Shown here piece after piece: positions 45,113 through 56,450 of a DNA stretch of 64,000 nucleotides (the first letter of the stretch is position 1; every line of letters begins with the position of its first letter). Origin of the DNA: Rhodocollybia butyracea (Eukaryota > Basidiomycota > Agaricomycetes > Agaricales > Omphalotaceae). The stretch covers positions 98,613 through 162,612 of the forward strand of contig JADNRY010000140.1 in assembly GCA_015501585.1 (NCBI GenBank), written 5' to 3'. The notes below the pieces were generated by a model. The model did not search any database. It was given only the letters and a program-made list of their open reading frames with translations, and was not told where the DNA came from. The position numbers were made by a program, and so were the translations under genes.

Positions 45113-47548
45113 TCATGCTTCAATGAAGGTCGCTTCATCATTAGCATTTTCGCTCGGGTTCTCGCGGTGATCATGCCGCTCTTCCGCCTCCACTCTTGCT
45201 CTGACTTTCTCGACCTCGTGTTGCCAGTCAGTGAGAAGACACAACACTGTCCCGAACACTGAACAGTACACCAATGACACTGTTAAACCAACCCAAAGAC
45301 CGCGTAAAGCTGCGGTTGCCTCCGGGAGTGAGGGTTCGTCCAGAGACATGGCTGTGACGGGTCTGGAAAAAGTGGATAAGGAGGGGGATAACACCGTGGT
45401 AAACTGGTTAGCCAGTGAATTTATCACTGGATGATCAGGTAAAGAGTCAGGAAGTCCGACATCCTTAAATGCTAGGTAAAAACCAAGAGGTATGCCAAAA
45501 ACATAGTAGGCACTATGGGAACGAAATCAGGGGTGATAGATGAACTTGAGAGCAAAGACTAAGACTAACCTCAAATTAAGCAAGGCACCAGTGCCCTGTT
45601 TACCTCTGGCTCGTAAAATCCCACCGGTGATACCAGCGTTTCCATCAAACACCTGGAATAGGGCGACAAGCGGTAAAATGCTAGCCACCATTTTGGCAAC
45701 GTCTATACATGCGGTGAGTACATCGTATATTTCGAGGGCCTTATTCGTACCTTCATCGTTGTTGAACAAATATGCCCATTGCTTTCGCCACACCCAGAAA
45801 ATTGAGCTGAAGATCAACGAAACAGCCAGTCCCAAGAGAATGGAAGCGTGTGCAGCAATCTTGGCGAGTCTCGGATGACCAAGCCCTAGTAATTGACCTA
45901 TCCTTACACTTGTCGCTACCCCTAATGCGAACGGAGCTTGATATGTCGTCGAACAGGATACGAGTAAGACGGACTGGGCTGCAAGAGCCGTAGGGCCCAA
46001 CCTTTATCCACTTAAGCAGAAGTAAGACGAAAAGAAATCGATTATACGTACAACGAGGCGCCCAAGCCGATCAGTTCCCAGGCCCACCACTCAGACGCAG
46101 TTTGGCCTACCCCGCCTACACCGAGAGTGAGAAGAGTACCGAGACCGGTAGGGTGCAGAGCTCTGGTTGATAGTGGGTACCAAGCTGAACGAGTTTCTTG
46201 GATATCGCTGATTTCCTGTAGAGTGTGAACTACCGGAGTAATCCGTTAGGTTTTAGACGCTCAAATGTTGAAGGCGCGTACCTGATGATCCTACAGATGA
46301 CGCGTATGTCGAGGAGTCGGTTGGCGTTGGTGGGATGGACAGATAAGGGTCGAGAGTTTTCGCTTGTTCGCGCGCCGCTAGTTCTTCTCGCCTATTCCGA
46401 CGCGAAACCTCAATTCTCCATCCCCAAAACGCACTACCTAGCGCTACAAGGTTGTAAGAGATCGCAGTAGAGAGAGGAGCTCCGACAAATCCTAGATGCA
46501 GATACGGAGCTAGAGCTTGGGGTAACGGACGAGGGTAATAAACTATGTGGCGAAGTGGGATGGTGTTATTGATATTGGGATATCGGGGAGAGCGAGAGAG
46601 ATTGTTTAACATGACGTTAATGACAGGAAGAACGATGTCTTTAATACGGGAGCGAGATACTAACCTAACAATCCCGTTAATAGAACGTTCAAGCCAGCGA
46701 CAACTGTTCCGATTTTCGTGGGCACGGTGAAAAGATCTTGAGCCTGGAAATAACGCTTTGCGATTGTGTTAAAAGCGAACGCCGGGATACCAAAGGAAAG
46801 CTAGATAAAGGAAAGTCAAATAAGCGTTTTAGTGGTTGAGAGCCAATCAAACATGGAGACCAACCATAGCAAGATATTTACCAGCTAAACTCGCGACATC
46901 TTTATCCTGTCTCAAGAGCAACAATATACTTTCGGCATTAAGCCATATACAGAGCATCGGCACGAAGAAAATGAGATATATCACGGCCATCCGCTGACAC
47001 CATAGTCCAAGCAGTCTAGAATCCGAGACTTTGTATTTATTCAGTTCGGTTCCCTGTCCAGTCTGTCCAGTTCCTGATGCAGAGTCGCGTGCAGCACTTG
47101 CTCCCCAGATCCCTGGGAGTACCGTATCTAATGCACCTGCCAGTCCAATGATGATGCTGAACGCTGTAACATTTGCGGTCATCGAGCCAAGAGTGCATGC
47201 AGCCAGTTCTAGCTTGCCTAAAATGATTTATTAATGAGAAAAGGACGACTAAGACATGAAAGAACAAGACCAACCCAAGTGTCCCACTGCTAGGACGCTG
47301 GTAATGATCAGCCCGTACTCTAGAATGTGCGTGCCAAAGACAGGAATAGATGATTTGAGCAAGATACCGGATTGATTTAGGAGAAGAGAAAGAGTAGGCA
47401 TTTGTTCCTGGCTAGTTCCAGACATGTCTTGATTTTCTGCTCTACTGGACGAGCTATGGCCAAGTAAAGGTGTTCTTTCTGCTGCATAGGCACCAGCAAT
47501 GGGTTCAGGCCCAAGATATGCACCGTGTTGGGTTTCTATAGTCGACAT
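45113..47548 (-). CDS. MATE-family efflux transporter B (tandem paralog)
   Basis: Same architecture and intron positions as MATE A, with start MSTIETQHGAYLGPEPIAG at 47548 and tail DHRENPSENANDEATFIEA. Differences are concentrated in soluble parts. The loop after ASAARD has a duplicated GQ-rich insert (SGTGQTGQGTELN versus SGTGQETELN). The Ser/Thr-rich cytoplasmic loop is shorter (PTPTDSSTYASSVGSSGT). The segment near residue 20 from the C-terminal membrane core lost several residues (SRPVTAMSLDEPSLPE). Membrane helices are almost unchanged. All exons are open, so both copies look functional; the pattern suggests constraint on the carrier core with freedom in the loops. Confidence 0.9.
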
Positions 47549-48535
47549 TTCGTCTGTGTTTTCGAGTCAGTACAACGATAAAAGATCAAAAACAAAAATA
47601 AAACCTTGAGAAGGAAAAAGTTGAGCGTGAAATTGTCGTCTTCAGTGAATCGTTAGTCTAGATGATCTTTAAAGCGTCTTGAAGATTGTCGTAATGGGGT
47701 AGAGCAAGCGAAAAACGACAAACGGTGAGAAGAAACAAGAACCGCCCGGACTCTTTGACTTTCCAAATTTTTGATGATTCGAGATCCTCGGATCACGGAT
47801 TCGGAAGTCGCGATCACGTGATGGATAATCTTCCACGTTCGAATTCCTTGGCAACCAACATTCGAGGTGTAAGTCTAATGAAGGAGTTGGGAAGGTATCC
47901 TTGTGCCTCCTCGTGAGCTCAGAACCAAGTAAGAACTCGAGTTTGTTATCCTTGCTGTTATTAACGACGTTCGGGACGGATCAGAAGTTGGCCAATCAAA
48001 ACACCGCATCTTTGTCGTGTGCGGGTATGATGAGGTATGATGGCTGTCGACCCTCAAGATCCCAATTAGCCTTTATATAAGATATGGACTTCCTTTATTC
48101 ACGTACGCATTCATTCAACAAACTACTACTAGCTACCAGTCTCTACCAGATCTTTACTTTACCTCTCCCTTTACTCGGGTGGACGAAGGTGCATGAGCTA
48201 AATTGGCCACCTGATTGCAATTGCCTGTCAGAGTGGAGCGTTGCAGCTATTTATACAAGGCCTTTATTCGCCGAAAGGCAGCGCGCTCAGGCTGTTCTTG
48301 AAGGTTCTCGAGTGGTCACGATCACGTTCCCGGTTCTGACCCTCCTTGACCAGCGTAGACCCCGTTCAGAAGTATAGATTTTGAAAGTGCCAAGGTGATT
48401 TAAACCTTGAGCACCAGTGTGACCCCCGGTCATCTGAGCCATTTCCTCCGCGTATAAAAGGACTTTGCAAGTAGCTTACATCCCCCAGCATCTACTTCGT
48501 GGTGTTTCGCTCTTCACTTCCCTAGTTCCTTCGTC
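47549..48535. promoter_or_regulatory. Divergent promoter region between MATE B and cerato-platanin
   Basis: 47549-48135 is the duplicated MATE 5' flank. 48136-48535 is unique and holds the cerato-platanin promoter, including a TATA box at 48453-48459 and a pyrimidine-rich leader before the ATG. A 97-codon plus-strand ORF at 48084-48377 has no recognisable features and is probably chance. Confidence 0.5.
48453..48459 (+). promoter_or_regulatory. TATA box of the cerato-platanin gene
   Basis: TATAAAA within CGTATAAAAGGAC, 77-83 bases upstream of the ATG, a usual distance for a highly expressed fungal gene. Confidence 0.7.
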
Positions 48536-49028
48536 ATGAAATTCTTCGCCCTCGTCCTTTCTGTTGCTCTCGCTTCCCTTGCCGCCGCTGACACCCTTCA
48601 GTATGACCCCGCCTACGATGTCGAAGGTGCTTCTTTGACCACAGTCGCTTGTTCCGACGGCGCCAACGGTCTTATCACCAGAGGTTTTTCGACTTTTAAG
48701 TCACTCCCATCTTTCCCGAATATCGGTAAACCTGGTTTCTTCATGAGAGGTCGCTGGCTCGTCACTGACTCCCACTTGTTTTACAGGTGCCTTCAGCGCT
48801 GTCTCGGGATGGAACTCTACTAACTGTGGCACATGCTGGGAGGTTACTTACACCAACGCGGCTGGTGAAAGCACGAGTCTGAATGTACTGGCCGTGGATC
48901 ATGCTGGGGATGGTCTTATCAATGTCTCTGAGGAAGCGATGAACACCTTGACCGACAACAATGCTGTTGCATTCGGTGCCGTACCTGTGACGTCGGTACA
49001 GGTCGATGCATCTGCTTGTGGCCTATGA
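48536..49028 (+). CDS. Cerato-platanin family secreted protein
   Basis: Small secreted expansin-like protein that binds chitin oligomers and can trigger plant defence or modify fungal walls. A signal peptide of about 18 residues (MKFFALVLSVALASLAAA) is followed by DTLQYDPAYDVEGASLTTVA, CSDGANGLITRGFSTF, FPNIG|GAFSAVSGWNSTNCGTCWEV, the conserved LNVLAVDHAGDG, NVSEEAMNTL, and VQVDASACGL at the end. Four cysteines for two disulfides, as in the family. One intron (48725-48786) splits the codon of the FPNIGG motif. About 140 aa, complete and intact; the best supported single gene of the region. Confidence 0.96.
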
Positions 49029-49380
49029 TTTGGTATGCTGGTTAGTTCCAAGTGTTTTCACCAGATGATCAGGTTCTGACGCTTTTGATTCCAGACGGTG
49101 ACATCTCGGGTTTACGTGCAATCTTATGGACACTTACCTCATGGACACTTGCTCTACGAATTAGTATTATGATCACATTTGGGTGTAATTAGCGTAAACA
49201 AACAAACAAACATTTTCACCAAGTTCGGAGGAATTCCTAGCTTAAGAAAATACTTACAGCCAGGCTATGATAACGACTATGCTGAACGCCGAACTCAACG
49301 GCGTTTGAAAACCAACGGAACGCGAACAGGTCTAGAAACGTGCGTTAAGATACGAGTCATTTTCCTATCAACTCGAACAC
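49029..49380. other. Convergent spacer between cerato-platanin and P450
   Basis: Contains a short CAAA repeat (ACAAACAAACAAACATT, about 49197-49213). No gene recognised. Confidence 0.4.
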
Positions 49381-51633
49381 TCACGTCATAGTGAGGCCAG
49401 GCTTGGAGGTCAACACACGAGCCTTTCTCTCTGCGAACGTCTCACGAGCAAACTCGGGCTCCTCCTTGATCTCAATCTTGTACCGCGAAATCATCAATGT
49501 GAGGATAGCGATACCTTCCGTTTCGAAGAATCTGAAGAGGTGAAGTAATATATATACTTAAGTTCAATAGGGATGAGAGCCAGCAACTTACTTTCGACCA
49601 ATACATGCACGGGGACCTGTAGGAAGGAGTTCTCAGAGGCAATCAACCGACTTGTCCAGATCATGCTCACCGGCGCTGAAAGGAAGGAACGCATCTCGGG
49701 GCCACTCTGGGTCCAAGAATCGAGCAGGTCGGAATTCTTCTGGATCTTTCCAGTAGCGAGCTAGAAAAAGGTAAGACCAGACATTGAGAAACTATACCGG
49801 TATATAAGCATACGGTTGTAATGTAACCCAGCTACGTCTAGTGTAATATTGGTACCCTGAGGAAGACCAAAATCACGCTTCTCGCCGGCATCGTTACTGA
49901 TAATCAGTCTTGTATCTTCCGCGCTGTACTTTGGAATACCGAGCACCTGAAGCAAAAGTGAGTACAACGTAACTCGTGGTATGCGAATTTCTCACAGGAG
50001 GGAACATCCGCAGCGTCTCATTGAATACACTACGTGTCCTTTGAGGCATCGATCTAATTCAACATGAACATAAACTCACGCCATGGACTGGGTAAAAAGA
50101 GGCATTTCTTCGTATGTCTGATATCATTGTTGTTAGAGTATAGATGATGAGTACGATGGAACACACAGGTATTCTACCATCGGCAAGGATGGATTTGATG
50201 TGCTGGAAGAGTATCTCCTGCTCATCTTGATATAGAGCCAGTAACGCGAAGGTATAGCAAAGAGTGTGAGCAGTAGTCTAAAATACTCGACGTGAACACG
50301 CAAAAAGAAAGCGGAATGAGTATGCATACCTCATGTCCCGCTAAGAGGAATATAAAGATATTTCCCGTCAAGTCTCGGTCATTAAATGTTAAATCATCGG
50401 CACTAGCTTCAAGAAGATTTGTGAGAAGATCGTGTCTTTCTTCCTTCTTCTCGGCGTTTCGTCGTTGCGAGATCATCTCTAGCATATATATCTGCATCAC
50501 TTGAATCAACTTTACCAAGATCAAGTTGACAGTGTCTTACATTCAACTCCTCGAAAGCGAGACGAACTCTACGGAGATGCGCAGTAAGTCCCATGGCCCA
50601 CTCGGGAACGAGGACCTTGACTAGGCAGCCAAGGGAAACTTCGTGTATAGCAACCTTGAATGACATTTGATGATTGGGGGGAATACCTTCCTCGTCTGTC
50701 CATGATATTCTCCGGCCGAAAGCTAAGTGACAGTTGTGACAGTGAGTCAATGTATCACTGATTAAGAAAGCGGTATCATTTACCGGCGGCGCTGAGGACA
50801 AAGAGAGCAATCTGCGAGTATGGATGAGCAACATATCAGAAGGAAGATAGTGTTAGGTCATACAGGGAGGGTGATTGTAAGCGCATGATCGAGGATAACA
50901 GTGTCTTGAGATCCCCAGACGTCGTCGAACAGGGCAAGTATGATCCTAGTTGTTTCATCCCAGATGAGCCTATTATTTCGCTACTCGAGCGCTCATCAAG
51001 GACTGGTGGTTTCAGAAAAATAGCAAACACACGTCATTAAAGGTAGGCGCTGCAATCTTTCGATATCTCTTCCAATCTTCCCCTTCCGAAGCGACGATGT
51101 TGCCTCCAAAGAACGATAAAGCCCTGTATACTTTTACAGGTTTTGGAAACCTAGCTCGAGCTGTTGTAACTTCCTTGATTGCAGCGGCATCCGCCAGAAA
51201 CAGAGTAGCATTTGGCTTGGGCCACATGTTTACCTAGAGTATAGTCAGAACTTTAGCTCGAATGGAGCTTTGAAATACGCACCTGTATAACACCATCCCA
51301 CCCCGATTTGGCATATTCTGTGGCCCAGTTTTGAGTATTCGCATTTCGAGGGCTCGAACAACTCACGTATATGTTTGTCCACCCATGTAGCCATTCGTCC
51401 TCTTGTGATACCGCGGATACGGGGAAGGATGTTTCCGAGAACTGAGCGCACAGAGAGTAGCGTCGTAAAATGCGAAGGGGCTCTGGAAAAAAGTTAGTTC
51501 TTGCACACTTCGAACGATAAAAATCTCACTGTATCGCTTGTACTATCCGCCTATACTCCAGATATCTTTGGACTGCTAACAGAACAAGACATGACACTCC
51601 GAAAAGTAGCACTTTCGATGAAAGGGACTCCAT
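49381..51633 (-). CDS. Cytochrome P450 monooxygenase
   Basis: Membrane-anchored haem monooxygenase, likely of secondary metabolism. The ATG at 51631-51633 gives an N-terminal anchor (KVLLFGVSCLVLLAVQRYL), a proline-containing linker, GNILPRIRGITRGRM, YAKSGWDGVIQV and NMWPKPNATLFLADAAAIKE, then FPKPVKVYRALSFFGGNIVA, followed by the C-helix EDWKRYRKIAAPTFND. The I-helix oxygen-binding motif LLAGHETTAHTL spans an intron after GHE. The K-helix is NETLRMFPP, the PERF-like segment DPEEFRPARFLDPEWP, and the haem loop FSAGPRACIGRK with the cysteine ligand, then FFETEGIAILTLMISRYKIE and a tail ending GLTMT. Around twelve short introns, all in phase in the parts checked. Sequence style resembles basidiomycete CYP620-like enzymes (impression only). 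The nearest biosynthetic partner is the terpene synthase 3.4 kb further on. Confidence 0.9.
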
Positions 51634-52410
51634 TAAAGCTATGATAAGGTTTTAGATGGGAAGGAAGGACGTTTAGGGGGAAGATGTGTGGAGGAAAAGA
51701 AGACAAGAAATCGGAGTTTATTAGGACATATGTATGTCATTGTTGTACCCACAACAGCCGGTAACGGCACCGACTTATATCCAGCCGCCATCGCACAAAA
51801 TCATCGAGGTTTCCCTTTCCTCCGAATGGAGTCTCTGCTCCTGCCCTGTTCATGTCTTTGAACACTTGTCCCCGAGAGCGTTCTGGCATTTGACCTAGCA
51901 AAAACTCCAGAAGGTCCAAGAAAAATACTATCAGTCTTTCTCATGTTCCCGTCGTGTGGAATCTTTTCATCATGATTTGCTGCGGGCTCATATGTAGCGC
52001 TATGTAGCGCACGTCCGGAAACATGGAATTCCGGGAGGTGTGTAGTAATGCTATATCACTTGACTGTTCCTCATATGTTGGGCCACCAAAGTTGTTCAGA
52101 CGGGAAGGAGATAATGATATCAAAAAAGCAGCAGCTGTGGATGTCATATTTGAGGCTTTAGAGGGGTTCGAGACTGGTCTGAGCGCCGTGCGTCCAGAAG
52201 CCCAGTTTCACCTTGATGGTCAAGAGCAAAGAGTAAAGCGAATAGCACCGGCGACTTCGGAAGCACTTAAGGGCCTCCGCCTGAGAGGTTCTCGCCGAAC
52301 TTAACAGAAAATTCATTCATTGGGATATAGTTATACTACTAGTCCATCGTAAAACTCGTACACGCGCCCACAGATAAAACATCAATCTTCATCGTAGCTA
52401 GACTACAGTG
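51634..52410. other. Interval upstream of the P450
   Basis: Promoter side of the P450. Holds overlapping short ORFs on both strands (minus 51737-51919, minus 51941-52147, plus 52023-52304) without recognisable domains; any of them could be an exon of an unknown gene. Confidence 0.35.
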
Positions 52411-52880
52411 CTATAAAGACGCAGCGAAATCAAATGTTCTTGGCTCGTGAATGGAAGTAAGGGTAATCGGCTTCGTGACAGCTGAAGCACGTCTTCTGCG
52501 GGGCAATGAACCGGCTCTGGGCTCGAGCTGTCCTTTTGCAGGCATCTGGGACTCGGAAGCAAAAGCCGACCCAGGAGTGATATGAATGAACTCGAGAAAG
52601 CCTCGACGATCTCGTAGAGGGATTTCGGGTAAAACGAGAGGAGGAGGTACACGGATATTAGGAAGGTAGGGAAATACGGGTATGAATGAAGGCAAAGCGA
52701 GGCTTTCGGTTTCGAAATCGGTGATAACAGATGAGAGCGTGGGCGACAAGAGACAATGGTTCTCAATGTCAGACAAAGACGTCGACGATGAGGATAAATC
52801 ATGTTGTAAATGGACATGATGAGCAGAGGTAAGATGGCTAAAATGCAGTGGTGGTGGATGTACGAAGGCAAGATGTATTG
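52411..52880 (-). CDS. Hypothetical Ser/Pro-rich protein, duplicated at 57.5 kb
   Basis: An open frame runs from about 52880 (KESIHLAFVHPPPLHFSHL, HHVHLQHDLSSSSTSLSDIE) through SVITDFETESLALPSFIPVF and LVLPEIPLRDRRGFLEF to FDFAASL and a stop at 52411. There is no in-frame ATG at the front, so the start may be the internal ATG at 52776 or an upstream exon. A TATAAAT element lies at about 52905-52911. A related, more degraded copy lies at 57469-57870, each beside a type-2 F-box copy. No known domain. Confidence 0.4.
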
Positions 52881-53210
52881 ACTCCTTAATGAGAAGCGGA
52901 GGAGAATTTATAGGTACTGGATAGGGGCAAACCGCAAGTCTCCTTTCTTCGATGTCCTGCGGTCCAGCGCTCAGCGCTCAGTATTCCTAGACACCTAGAA
53001 AGTTCGAAAAGAAACCTGTCGTATCATGCTCAAGGGTGGACCATTGCTTTCCCCTTCGGTACATATATCGCTGGGACCTTCGCGAGGGAGAATAGCGAGA
53101 ACATACGTGTTCTGGCCTTGCATCGATCAAAAATTTGAAACGGCCGAAGTACTATAAAAACAATACTGAATCAGCGATGTAAACCTTAAGAAAAGTGGTT
53201 CGAGTAAGAT
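52881..53210. other. Spacer before type-2 F-box copy A
   Basis: Includes a 3' flank (about 53150-53210: ACTGAATCAGCGATGTA...GTTCGAGTAAGATCT) repeated after copies B (about 58010-58085) and C (about 61280-61358). No gene. Confidence 0.5.
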
Positions 53211-54413
53211 CTATATATATATATCGCCTGCTTCCAAGCGCCATCCTTTGACCTGAAGCGTTGAATCTACCGCGGTATATGCAGCAGGCCGGCTTCGAAG
53301 ATCTTCTGCCATCTCCGTCCTGAAGCGAATGACCTCGATTCCCTCACCATGTATCAGTCTCAGGGTCCTACAAAATACGCGCCAGACGCGAGTCGTAGCA
53401 TTGGCCTGACGAAACCAGAAAGCCACTGTATGGACAGAGGGAGGTAGTTGTCGCAAATCAGGACGGTCGGAAGTCGCAGGAGAGAAAGATGTTGTCAGAT
53501 AACGATTAAGCTCTTGGAGTGAGATTGAATGGATGGTCACATATCGTACGCGAGGAAGAAGGCGACAAGTGGTAATCATGTGAGATAGATACCTATGAGT
53601 CGGGTCATACGGGAAAGTGTTATGGAGAATAAGGGAAGTCACATTTTGCAATGAGGTCTGAGTAAAATGGTTTAATGGTGTATACGGTTCTTCAGTTGGT
53701 AAGCAGATTTGGCGAAGGCTGAAAAATGGGCAACGGTATTGCCGGGAAGACACGATGTAGCCCTGATCGTAGAATTGGCAAGCGTCACTAGAAAATCTGA
53801 GCGACAGTAGTGCCATGGAAAGTCCAGAACTTGGAGACTAGGTAGCGCAAGAATACATTGAAGAAGCTGGTCCATGTATCCACGATCAAAAACAGTACGG
53901 TGAACCACCGTTACAGTGAGGACGCGCAATTCCGTACAGTGTCGAAGTAATGAACTAAGTGGCTCCACAGAATTGTCTCCGGGGTGTGGGTTTTGTAAGA
54001 ACAGGTCCAATCGTTCAACACGATGACCGAGGAATGTTTTTCCAGCACATTCAAAAGCTCCTGGCACCGAGATCTTCTTTGATCTAAAATGACTACTGTC
54101 TCGAAGAGACAGGGTAGAACAATCCTGTGCCAGGTTTTGCAGACCAGCATAACGGACCTCCGGGGAACTAATAGATGAAGATCAGCGACATTTCCACATA
54201 GTTAGATACAAAAACATACTACTGTCTTGCGGAGAATCCTTTTGTTCATAGGCACAGGAAAGCTAAGAAGCTTTGGCGCATTCGGTATGGGCGATGTGGC
54301 ATCACAAGCCCATCGAAATATTTGCTCCATATTTCTTCAGGGAGCTCGGGCAGGTTAATTTTAGGACGTCTAGCTGATGCAACTTTTGCAAGAGATTTGA
54401 TGACTGTAGTCAT
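53211..54413 (-). pseudogene. Type-2 F-box protein copy A, two frame breaks
   Basis: Second F-box family of the window. Starts MTTVIKSLAKVASARRPKIN at 54413. The F-box is LPELPEEIWSKYF joined across an intron (about 54170-54235) to LVCKTWHRIVLPCLFETV, then a leucine-rich tail: LSSLLRHCTELRVLTVTVVH, LLQCILALPSLQVLDFPW, VTLANSTIRATS, NVTSLILHNT, LPPSVHTVAFWFRQA, LIHGEGIEVIRFRTEMAEDL and KGWRLEAGDIYI. Frame changes at about 54030 (after LEKHS, one C short of copies B and C) and about 53720 separate the segments. Every part is otherwise conserved, so it is either newly dead or affected by base-call errors. Confidence 0.75.
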
Positions 54414-55031
54414 CGACAAAGTGGCGGACAAAGTTTGAAAGAAACTGGCGCCTTTTAAAGTCGGCGTCTAATCAAAGTCTTGACGCTCATGCCAATCATC
54501 TCACAGTTAACTCGTTAAACAAACACCAACAAAATACGATCCATCTTCCCCAAGATACATTGCTATAAAGCCGAAGCGGAATCATAAGTTCACGACTCCT
54601 GGGATAACCGACTTCGTTTAGCATCAAACTGAAGCAAGCTGTCTGCAGGATATGTTTTAGGCCCGTGCATCTCGGCTAGTACTTCAGGCTAATCAGACTA
54701 TCTACCAGCAAATGAACTTCTTGGTGGACTAGTGTTATAATGGTTGCCTCTCTGGTCTCCATCTTTCCCCAATCCTCGATGTTATCTCATCCTACTTCTA
54801 CAGACCCTTTGATCAAAAAATCACGTTGGTATTCATCTTTCAGTATCAACTGCAGCCCGTTGGGTCATTCTATGCATGGACTTCTTTCGAGGTACCCCAG
54901 AATGTGTGAAGTCACTTCAACTGTTGTACTTATCTATACAAAAACCTACGGAGCTAAGATATGCATGTATGCGATACGTGAATTTAAATCAATCATTGGC
55001 CTCTGAGCATACTGTAAGTATCCTTCCGTCT
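54414..55031. other. Spacer between type-2 F-box copy A and the terpene synthase
   Basis: The first about 100 bases are F-box promoter flank. 54540-54720 has weak similarity in style to 52380-52560, possibly 3' debris of a further hypothetical copy. No gene called. Confidence 0.35.
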
Positions 55032-56450
55032 TCATATCCAGGTTGGCTGGAACTGTTCACGCCGGATAAAGTCCAGCTTATACCTCTGCGACTCTAGATG
55101 CCATGAGATATACCCGTCTCTGAACTCTCGCCATTGGAGTGCGATCGTCACATCAACCTCCGAGAGTCCCATATCCCTACCATACGATCTGTCCCTCATC
55201 ATTGTTTCAATATCCTGCAGCCTCACGATCTCGTCGATCCTGTTTGCGGCTTCTCTCACTTCATTGCACAGAAGGTTGAATGTGTCCAATACCGTCCATT
55301 CCCCAGATGCACTCGTTCCTTTGTTCTCCTTGAGCGCTTGTGTCCGGAGGTGAATCAAGTTTACGGTTTCACCAGCGAGCTCCTCCTTATGGAAGGAGAG
55401 GAGATCATTTATGGCCATCTACGTAAAATTGTAAGCATTAAGCACATTATTACGGCTCCACTATACCTATCACTGACAATGTAGAATGATATATCAGGCA
55501 GTGCCATGACATATCTGGACAATGGCAAGCCTTGTTCTTTAGTGCATTTGAATATAGCAGCTGTATATGCTTCCGAAATACCCGTTCTGTTACGGATGAA
55601 GAGTGGGCTGAATAAATGTGAGTATATGCGTGCATGCAGTTCTCACTATCGGCTTACAAGTGAATCTTAGCTCCTGGAGAGGTCTCTCGAGCCACATGGC
55701 TTATACCATCACGCCGTTGTTTGGCAAGGTGCTGGTATCCCATGTCGTAGGGACTAGCGCGCAGTTCGGTGTCTAGGGTCAAGAGGCGCTTCTCCAGGAG
55801 ACATCCATCCACGAAGTTGATCCAGGGCATAACGGCTAACCCCGTAGCACTGCGTCTCCTTCGTGGAGATGTGAAAGCTCTTTTATGCATTCGTGGTAGA
55901 GTTTGAGTATGCCGGATGACTGAGACTCGCCTATGTGGAGATGATGGGCAAAGTTGCCAATTTCTTCGTACATGACATCGTTTTCCACCGAGTCATCGAG
56001 GAAAATTGCCAGGGCAGTAAGCTTCGCCAAAATTACTTTCATTTCCGTGTCAGCGGATGGATAGGACTTTCAATGAGAGCCGAGGACGAGTCTTCGAGGA
56101 CATCGAGCTGGCTTGTTGTCCAGGATGTCATAGGCCCCACTGTATCGTGAATCCATTCGTGATGGGCAAGGAAAAAGTTCATCGAAGGAGAAGGAGACGG
56201 AGGAGCGACATAGCGGTAATCAAGTTCATGAAGAGGAGCTGAAGGCGGGGATGTAGTCTTTTGAGATGTTTTTCTCGAGTCGAACAGAGGAGAGAATGTC
56301 AGATGAGCTACTGTTTCCTGTCATCGCTCTCACTGTGAGGGACTTGACGATACGACTGTAGCTTTTTAATCGGGCGAGTGCCATCGATAGAGACATTGGT
56401 TGCCGATAAAGGCACTGTTTTCGTTCACACCATAGCCAACCTACGAGCAT
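55032..56450 (-). CDS. Terpene synthase, TRI5 (trichodiene-synthase-like) family
   Basis: Class I sesquiterpene cyclase family that ionises farnesyl diphosphate with Mg2+. Seen in order: DYRYVAPPSPSPSMNFFLAH, HEWIHDTVGPM, then AKLTALAIFLDDSVEND containing the Asp-rich DDxxE metal motif, HLHIGESQSSGILKLYHECI, AVMPWINFVDGCLLEKRL, FPLFIRNRTGISEAYTAAIF (across an intron at about 55596-55661), RYVMALPDISF, the second metal motif NDLLSFHKEELAGETVN, and a C-terminal RRE-type region ending RREQFQPTWI at 55032. Start not fixed; probably near 56400. Two frame changes are visible: near 56065, and at a run of four C (55840-55843). The family is clear; the product cannot be predicted, and whether the gene is active depends on those two sites. 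Confidence 0.8.

Larger units (their letters stand above)
44577..48135. repeat. Tandem segmental duplication, unit B
   Basis: Second copy of 40608-44170, about 407 bases downstream of the end of unit A, same orientation. Contains the Zn-cluster stub, MATE B and its upstream region. Confidence 0.85.

Noticed and set aside
48084..48377. 97-codon ORF upstream of cerato-platanin as a gene
   Set aside because: No recognisable domain or signal, no paralog in unit A, and it overlaps promoter sequence.
53207..53226. (TA)n run as a regulatory element
   Set aside because: It overlaps the stop region of type-2 F-box copy A and is a simple local expansion of the ATATAGATC sequence seen in copies B and C.
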